A stretch of DNA of 64,000 bases from Phaeodactylibacter xiamenensis (GTDB lineage: Bacteria > Bacteroidota > Bacteroidia > Chitinophagales > Saprospiraceae), in contig NZ_JPOS01000082.1 in NCBI RefSeq assembly GCF_000759025.1, positions 124,001 to 188,000 of the forward strand, written 5' to 3'. This document shows, in pieces, positions 26,330-35,300 of the stretch (position 1 is its first letter; each line of letters starts with the position of its first letter). Both the position numbers and the translations under genes were made by a program. The notes beneath the pieces are model-generated. The model was not told the DNA's origin. It did not search any database and saw nothing but the letters and a program-made list of their open reading frames with translations.

Positions 26330-29300
26330 ATGTGGAATCAATTATACTCCTGTCTGATTATTTTCTTGCTATTTATCGCTGTTACCGCCCAGTCACAAAC
26401 CGCCATTAATGCTGCTTCGGCGGTATCTGCTACAAACAAAGGGCAGGTGACGGCAGCGATAGGCAGCCCCATTTACCTCATATCTCAGTCTTGCAATGGT
26501 ACTATCTATCCAGGAGCCATACAGCCAAATCTGTCTACCCTGACCCGGGAGAGCACCTTCGAGGTGATCGACTCATCTGATGCATTTATTACTTTGGCAT
26601 GGAGCATAAAGGAGGAATGTTTTAAGGTGTTTGAGGAAGGTTGCCAGACTTATCCGGATGGCATTCTCCTGGAGGTGCTTGGCAACGGCGAGCGGATTTA
26701 CTCCGATATCATCTACGATGCTAATGGTTTGTTAACAGATAGCTACCGGCATTTTGTCGGTCCGGACAGTGCTGTTGATTATACGCTCAATTTATTTATT
26801 CGTGGCAATGGTGATATGTCGTGCACCAGCCTGACTACCTCTTGCCGGTCTGAGTTGTTTCAACTTCCGCAAAACTTTATTGCTTCGGATACTTTGCACC
26901 CCGGACGGGTGGAATTGAGTTGGGTCAATAAGTCTCAGTTATCCAGTAATATATTGATTTTTCGGGAGCGCAACGGAGACTCCACGCTAATTGCAGCTTT
27001 GCCAGGCACGATCAAAAGAGATACGCTTTACAGTTTCGTCGATGAAGTTGCGCAGGACAATCCCAACAACCTGAATAATGGTTTCACTTATAATTATTGT
27101 ATCCAGACTTTCAATGATCAGCTCGACCGCGTTTTGCCAGAGTTGGTATGTGATGAGGGAAGCACTAAATCAATAAATTTAAATGTATCCTCCCCTAATA
27201 ACCGGGTGGTTAACTTAGCTTGGTCTGATGTAAGCACCTTTGGGCAGAGGCTAACTATCCTTAGGGATGGAGAACTTATTGCTACCCTGGACAGCATTGC
27301 CACTACATTTGTAGACCGGGTCCCAACTTTTGGTATTCCTTCTAGCTACCAAATATCTGTACTTAATGAAGCGGATCAACTTGCTGCCCGAGCTACAGCG
27401 ACGATAGAATTGTCACCGGTAGGCTTGGTGAGTGGCTTTGTGCGCACACCGACTCAGGTAGGCATAGCCAATATTCCTGTTGTTTACAGTGCGGCAGTGG
27501 CGCCGGATACGCTGCGCGATACAGTTTATACGGATTACCTCGGATATTTTGAATTTACGGACGTATTCTTCGGCAGGCGATCTATTTTCGAGGTACGCCC
27601 TATTGATGTTGCAGACTTTAATTTTGATGGGCAGCAACTGCGCGATACCCTTGCAAACGAAGAGCCCTTAAGCCGTACATTGCATTTCACCGCCCGTCAA
27701 AACTACCCAATAGCAACTGATGGCAGCATTAGCGTCGATACCATAACCACGGTAGCAGGTCTGGATAGCTTATTTTTTGGATGGTCCTATCAGTCTTCCG
27801 GTAACCTAAGAGATACGCTGCATTTCCAGCTGTTCCGGGAAGGGCAGCTGATCGATATCACGGATGATCAGTCACCTGTGCCGCTGCAAATGGTGGATAC
27901 TAGCGGAAGTGGAGGTTATATTTATCAATACCGGATCGTCGCCTATGGATTTAAAGGAGACTCTATTGTTACTGGCAGCCGTGTGCTGCTGGATACAATG
28001 CCAATGGTTACAGCTCCGTCTAGCTTTCAGGGTATCGTCGATTATGATGTTAATAGCGATGCCGTAATGACGATGGTGTGGCAGCATGAGTCATCAAATA
28101 TTGACGGTTTTCGTCTCTACCGGGACATGAGCCTGCTGGCGGTCCTGGGACCGGATGACCGCTTTTTCTATGACTACTACGCTGAGCCAGGCCGGTCCTA
28201 TGATTATTTGCTAACAGCCTACCGAAAAGCAAATGAAGGTCCCTCATTGCTGGAGTCGGTGCCTTCTTCCGCAGGGCCTTTGATTATTCCTGCCCTTCAG
28301 CCAGCATCTGTGCTTACCCTTACGCCTGAACAGCCGAACAATGCTATGCTATTGAATTGGAGTTGGCCGTCAAGTGCGGAGGACTTCGATAATGTCACAG
28401 GTTTTTTGGTTTCCAGGAACGGTCAGCCCATAAAAACTGTACTAAAGCAAGGTATGGATTATAGTTTCCGGGATTATAAGGGCGTACCAGGAATGGTTAC
28501 TTACTCGGTACAGCCTTTTCTATCTACTCCGGATACCATATTCATTGGTCCTTCAGTTGCCGAGTCTGCTGATTTCCCGACGCTTTCAGCCCCTCAAATG
28601 GTGGGCCTTGATAATGCCATTCCAGGTACAATAAAGGTAGAAATTGACGGAGTATACAGTAAAAATAATGCAAATTTTGACGGATTTTTACTTACCGCTA
28701 ATAATCAGCCATTCGATACGCTTAAACCCTTTGAGTCCCTGTCATACTATACTCCTAATATAAAAGAAGGTCAAGCCGCTGTTAACATAGAAGTAAAGGC
28801 ATTCCGCCATACTTCGGGCGGTACCGAACTGAGTGACCCGGCAGCAGGTACGAGCAGCGTGGCCAGTCAAAGCAATTTATCGCTTGAAGCGCCCACCCAA
28901 TTTGATGCTTCCTGTGAAGTCCCTATGCACGTTAGACTCCAATGGCAGTACCCGGACTACATATTTTCTACCTTTTACGTTTATCGGGATGGCGTATTGC
29001 TGGATACCATGCCTAATACAGCCAGGTCTTACTACGATTATACTGCGGAACCTGGAGTACGCCACCTGTACAGCCTGCAGGCCAATTTTGAAGGTAGTCT
29101 GTCTCCGGTTGTTTACACCACTGGTCAGCGGCGGGGTACGGCCTATCTGCATGGGCAAGTTCTCTCTGGTCGTTATACCAATGATCGCAACAGCATTATG
29201 GTAGCTTTGGTGGATGAAAACAATGGGGATCAGTTGCTACTGCGCACTTTTACGGATAGTTCGGGTTATTTCCGGTTGGCTCAGCTACACGACAAAGTTG

Positions 29301-32300
29301 GTACCGGCAACTGGAAGTTGTTGGTTGATGGAGAAGGTGGAAGCCACAAGTTAGCGTCAGTGGAGCGAGGTGGACTGACTACCGGCAACCGGACGGTTTT
29401 ATTCAGAGACAATTTTGAGGTAGCTAGCGTCCCGCCTTTACCAAGGCAGGACAGCTTTGCGCTGGTGACTGCCTTTCAACTGCACGTATTCCCGGAGGAG
29501 CAGGCGGTGGTTACTTCGTATTCTTTATCAGAAGGAAAATACGATGGGGCTTTTGTCTCCCGAGGTCTTACAGAGCTAGATGCCCTGGAAATCTCCGCAA
29601 ACAAAAGTACATTTTATATGGATAGTACAGGCATCAGCGGTGCTTCCTACCCGTACGTAAGCAGCCCCTATTTGTTGAAAGAGGGCCGTCGGCTTTCAGA
29701 GGCAGAAGCAGGTGCCCGTTCACGTAGAGTGGATTACCCAACTTTGCCTCCGGTACGCTGTTTATCTGCAATCCCCAATCTGAATTATCGGGACAATACC
29801 GTGAAGCTGCAGTGGAGTCATAATAATGATAAGGTTGCTTACTATGAGGTGCGCCGAAATGGCTTGCCCGTGAAGCAAACCTTGCGGGGAGACTCCCTTG
29901 CTTACGTAGATACACAGGGAAAACCTGATCAGACTTATCAATATGAAGTTCGTGCAGTTCGTATTTCAAATGGGCGGCAGGATATTTCCCAGCCGGAAAG
30001 TATAACTGTTACCTTCCCGGAGGTTGCCCGGCCCGTACCACTAACCGCTACCCCGGTTGCTGATTCCAATGCGGTTAGATTAAATTGGAGTTATAATGGT
30101 AATGTGGTCAGTGGCTTCCGTATCTTTCGAGATGAGATACCGGTAGCTGATGTGCCTTTTAATGCGAGGAGCTACTATGATACGGAGGGTTTTCCAAACT
30201 CTACCCCAACGTATAGTGTAGTTGCCTTGTTGAGCAGAGAAAACATGGTGTATCAATCCCGTCCAACTACTGTGCAGGCACAATTTCCTTCCTTGTTGCC
30301 GCCCAATAATCTTCAGGCTGTTGCAAATACCACGGTTGGCTCAGCAGTCCTATCCTTTGATTACAGCGCAGCTGGCGTAAGTCAGTTTAAAATAACTCGT
30401 AGTGCTGTGGGTGAGCCTACTGAAAATGTTAATACCATTTTTTATAATTATAACGGTCAGGTTCAAACCTTTGAAGAGGTAGATAAGGCGCCTAAGCCCG
30501 GGGTTACTTATACGTACAACGCTGTTGCGGTGAAGAAAATAAATGGAAATTCTTTTGAATCGGAGCCCGCTATGGTTCAAATTATCTATCCTCGCCCTCC
30601 GGACCCTCAGGGCCTTGGTGGAACTACGGGTAACCCCACTTGGGTGGATTTAAACTGGTCAATGGACTTCGCAGGTAATGTGGATGGATTCTTATTAACT
30701 AGAAACATTGGTAGTAATCAGGACTCATTCCTTATCTCATCAGCGGGATCCAGAACATACCGAGACGTCTTTTTTCCATACGACCCTCTGCCCAACACTA
30801 TTTTCAATTACTCACTTAGGAGTTATCGCCTGATTAACGGAATATACTATTATTCCAATGGCTCAAGCCAAAGTATAGGTAAACTGGAGAATAGCGGTTC
30901 TTCTTCCAGTTTATTCAACGTAACTGCTACGAGAGGCACCTTACCCAATCGAGCTCGTATAAGTTGGGAGTACAACGGCGTTGGTGTTTCTGAATTCTTG
31001 GTTTACCGTGATGAGGAAATAATTGCTAATCTTGAACCCAATGAGTTCTTTCTTAATGACAGCGAGGGAGTGCCTGGAAGACCTTACGTTTATACGGTTA
31101 GGGCAAGAGTTAACGGCACCCTTGATTCTGGAAAATCTGATGTGGGCTTCTCCAAAGGAAATGGACAGCTTGAAGGGGAAGTGCGAACATCACAGGGCAA
31201 TGCCCCCGTCTCGGGTGCATCGCTGACTGCTAGCGGTATTGTGGAAGGGCAGTTGTATACCTATGTTGCTGAGACTGATAATTCCGGGCAATTTGTTATC
31301 CCCGGAATGTATATTGGAGAAGAACCAGTATCCTATGAACTGGGGGTAAAGTTCAGAAACCATAGTTTTATTAAGCCGAAGCAAACGTTTAATCTTTCTC
31401 CAGAGAATAACCTGCGGTCTAACATAGTCTTCTTTGATACGACTGCTTATGTAGCCACCGGCCGTATTGACTATGCCAATACGAACTGCAGTATAGACAG
31501 CATAACGGTCCGGGCACGACATATTTTGTCTGACAGCATAGTGGTGGTAGAAACTGGACAAACGGATAAGAATGGGCAGTACTCCCTGATTCTTAATCCT
31601 TATCTGGAGGGGCTTACTCGTATTGAGATTGTGGCGGATAGCATTTTTGTAAGAAATCAGGGCACGCCGAATGAAAGCCGCGTCTTGCATAATTTTGTCT
31701 CTACCTCAAGTAATATTATTAGTGTTCCTGTGCCCCAGCAGACAATCATAAATTTTGAAGATCAGCTGTCTTATCCGGTTAAAGTAGCGGTTAATAACAT
31801 ATGCGGATTCGCAGCGTCCAGCAATGGCCGCTTTGATGTCGAAGTTTCTACTCGGGATGGTTGCTTTAAACGGATACGCCAAACCGCCCTAAACGGGCGG
31901 GTAACGATAGATTTACCCCCATTGGATGGATTGGTAGCGAGAGTAGTCAGCGCAGCACCCCTTACGCTGGAGAATAACCTGATTGTTGATTACCTGGAAA
32001 ATCGGCCTTTCAACCTTGAGCTGGCAGCTTTTCATCAGAAAAACACGGGCTTTAATCAGCTTGGCAACTTTGTTCAACTTAACACAGACTCGTTGATAGA
32101 ACGGGAACTAGTGTACCACAAACCCGCAACGATTACCATAGCCAATGAATTCGGACAGCGCCCTACCTGCGATCCTTCTCAGCCACGCTTTCTGTATAGC
32201 AATATGCCCTACAATATCAATTTAAGTGTTACTGAACTTCATCAGGGCGTGGATTGCGATGTACAGGGAGGCTATCTAATTGTCAATAATAGCGCTGCAC

Positions 32301-35300
32301 TCAAAAATTCCCTTGATACGCTTTCCTTCCAGCCATCTACTGGTGATTTTAAACGGCATGAATTTATTGGAGGTACCCCAAACCTAGTCTCCCCGTACCG
32401 GAAGGGGATAAACGTACAGTATTTCTCAGGCCAGGGGGATTTACTGGCTGAGCGGACCATTCCGGTGGTTGTAATTGGCTCTTCACCACTGCCAGGCAGT
32501 GACATTATCGTTGATATTGATGAGGATGGACAGGTGAAATTGCCCGTAATGATCCTGCGGGACCCTCCGGGTGATGGCAGCTTTAGCTCAATAGAGGAAG
32601 GGACAACCATTACGAAGTCTCTGTCGAATTCTTTCGGCTTCGAACTTGGTGGCAGTGTTGATTTGGAAACCGCTTTCACCGTGGGAGGAGTAGGTGCTTA
32701 TATTGATGCCCAACTTGCCGGCGGCGGCGGCGAAACGGATGAGTCATCGGTGAACCTGTCCTTCACCACTAAACAAACTATATCTACTTCAAGTGCATCT
32801 AACTTTGTTGGTGAGGATGCAGATGTACTGGTGGGTTTAGGCATGGCCATTCAGTATGGGCTTTCCGAGCGGATCTCGTTTAGCGAGGAGAGTTGTAGTT
32901 TTCAAAAAATCCAGGAGCTATCGATTCAGCCCAACGCAATTAAAACCGACTGGAGTTACACGGTCGGGCAAATCAAACAAATTGCGAAGGAATTGAAAGC
33001 GCAAGCTGATTCTGTGAGGGCTGGATCATTAGTGATACAGGAGGCAGGAGTGGAGAAGTCACCAACTGAAGCAATAAAAGACCTAGAGACCCGTGCCCAA
33101 AACTGGGAATTGGTCCTGGATTACCACGGCAGAACGTCGTTGCCTCATCATAATTTTTGTACAGAGGTCCTCAATGCCACTCAACTTTGGCAAGCTGCGA
33201 AAAAAGTTGGTGGTGATCTGGTGTTGAGTAATAATGGGGTACCGGGTTCTCAACATTTTACATATTTTGCTGATCGCGTAAATAAAGCCAAGGCCGCTAA
33301 GGATTTATTCTGTACTGATCCCGCCGTAGTTACTTTTCTTGCGCAGGACTCTGTTACGTTGACTCGAGGTCTTCAGCCTCTGATTTTTAATACAGGTGTC
33401 GCTGAGAAGTACGAACGGTCCACCCGACTTGTAGATTATTATCTCGACTCTCTGCAAATCGCTACTTCACAAATACCGGATGCTGTGGCACAGGCGCCAA
33501 CGAGCGCTGTTGTTACCAATGTCGAGAATACAACGTTTTCTGCGGGTGTTACTATCGAAAAATCCTCAACTTCAGTGCGGTCTCGCGGCTCAAAATTCAC
33601 CCAGAAAGGGTACTTGAATTTTTCAATCAGTGCTGGTGTTCTTCTAGGATTTTCAGCATCTGCCGGACTCGGCTTAGTTACAGAGGTATCTGACAGCGAG
33701 GGTAGAGTCGGCGCCACTTTCAATTCTGCTTTTGAGTGGTCCGATGAACGCTATGAGGAGATAACAACCGAATCTACGGTTTCCTATACTTATACCGATG
33801 ATGACCCCGGCGACCAGTTCAGTGTTACTTCAATATCTGGTCGGATATCTGGTCATACACCATATTTCCAGCTCCTTGGTGGGCGTTCTAGTTGTCCTCC
33901 TGAGGCCGGAGCTATACTACGTGACCGGTTTGATATTTCTCTAAACGATCCAGTGACGCAGTCCTCATTTGATTTTCTGGAACAGCGGGAGCTTAATCCA
34001 AATGTACCCGCGACTTTCTACGTGAAGCTCACTAATCTGAACCCATTTGGTGAGCAGAGAGATCTCTACGTTTATCATAATGCAGCTAGTAACGAAAATG
34101 GCGCAGAAATTAAGATCAATGGTTTAGGGATAGGAGGAGGAGATGCATCCGGTCAAGCATTTACTTTCGTCAATGCAGGGCAATCCCTGATTTTCCCCCT
34201 GACCGTAAACCGGCCTTTCAATGGTTACGAAGTTAAGAATGTCGAGATCATAATGCGACCGTTTTGCGCCGACGGAGACACCTTTACACCAGATGGTAGG
34301 GATACGGTGGTAGTTAGTGCCTACTTCAAATCTCCTTGCAGCAATATTAGTATAGCCTCACCAGGCAACGACTGGCTCATCACACGCCGCAATCCTTTCC
34401 AGGCAGACAGCCGGGAGGCGATCGTGTTGGAAGTGGGCGATTATGATTCCAAAAATCCCAACCTGGAGGAAATCTATCTGGAATACCGGCGTATCGGTGA
34501 TGGCTCGGGTTGGGAAATCATACCGTTCACTGAACTCGAGCCCCGCTATATCGTCAATAAGGATTCCCTGCTGAATTACGACATGGAGAACTTTGGACCG
34601 GGGGTATCTCCCCGTTTCTTTTTCACCTGGGACATCACGGATTTAAACCAGAAGTATCCGGACGGTATTTATGAAGTTAGAGCTGTGGCTGCTTGTGGCA
34701 CCGATGGCGTAGTTCAATCCAATATCATCCGCGGGCAAATCCGCCGACAAGCGAGCGAAGCATTTGCCCTCTTTGAACCTTCCGATCTGGTCTGGCAGGT
34801 TGGCGATGAAATCAGCATGAAGGTCAATAGAGAAATAGACTGTGCTACACTGAATGAAGCTTCATTTATAGTCGTCAACGAATTAGCGCAGGACACTGTT
34901 CCTGGCACTTTTGGGTGTGATCCGACCGAGAATAAACTGGTGTTTCTCCCACTCGCACCTTCCTCCCTGCTTGAGACGTTGCAGCCCTTTGATAATCAGT
35001 TGCTGACTATTAAGGTTTCCGGGTTGCGTGATGAATTTGGAAATCCCTTCCCTCTGCTCAGAAACGCTCAGGGTATTGTACAGGAAACATTAGATGCCAA
35101 TGGAAATACCATACCGGCCATAGATACTTTCAAATGGGATTTCCGGGTGGTCGCGAGAGATATTCTCGTGCAGGACACCTTCCTGGAAACCACGATTTAT
35201 CAGGATAGCGAGGGGATACTCAATACGGTCTTATTCAATACTAATCAAGGGGCAGGAGCGACCATTGGCTTCTCTATTCCTGAACTTGTGGGGCTTCCAT

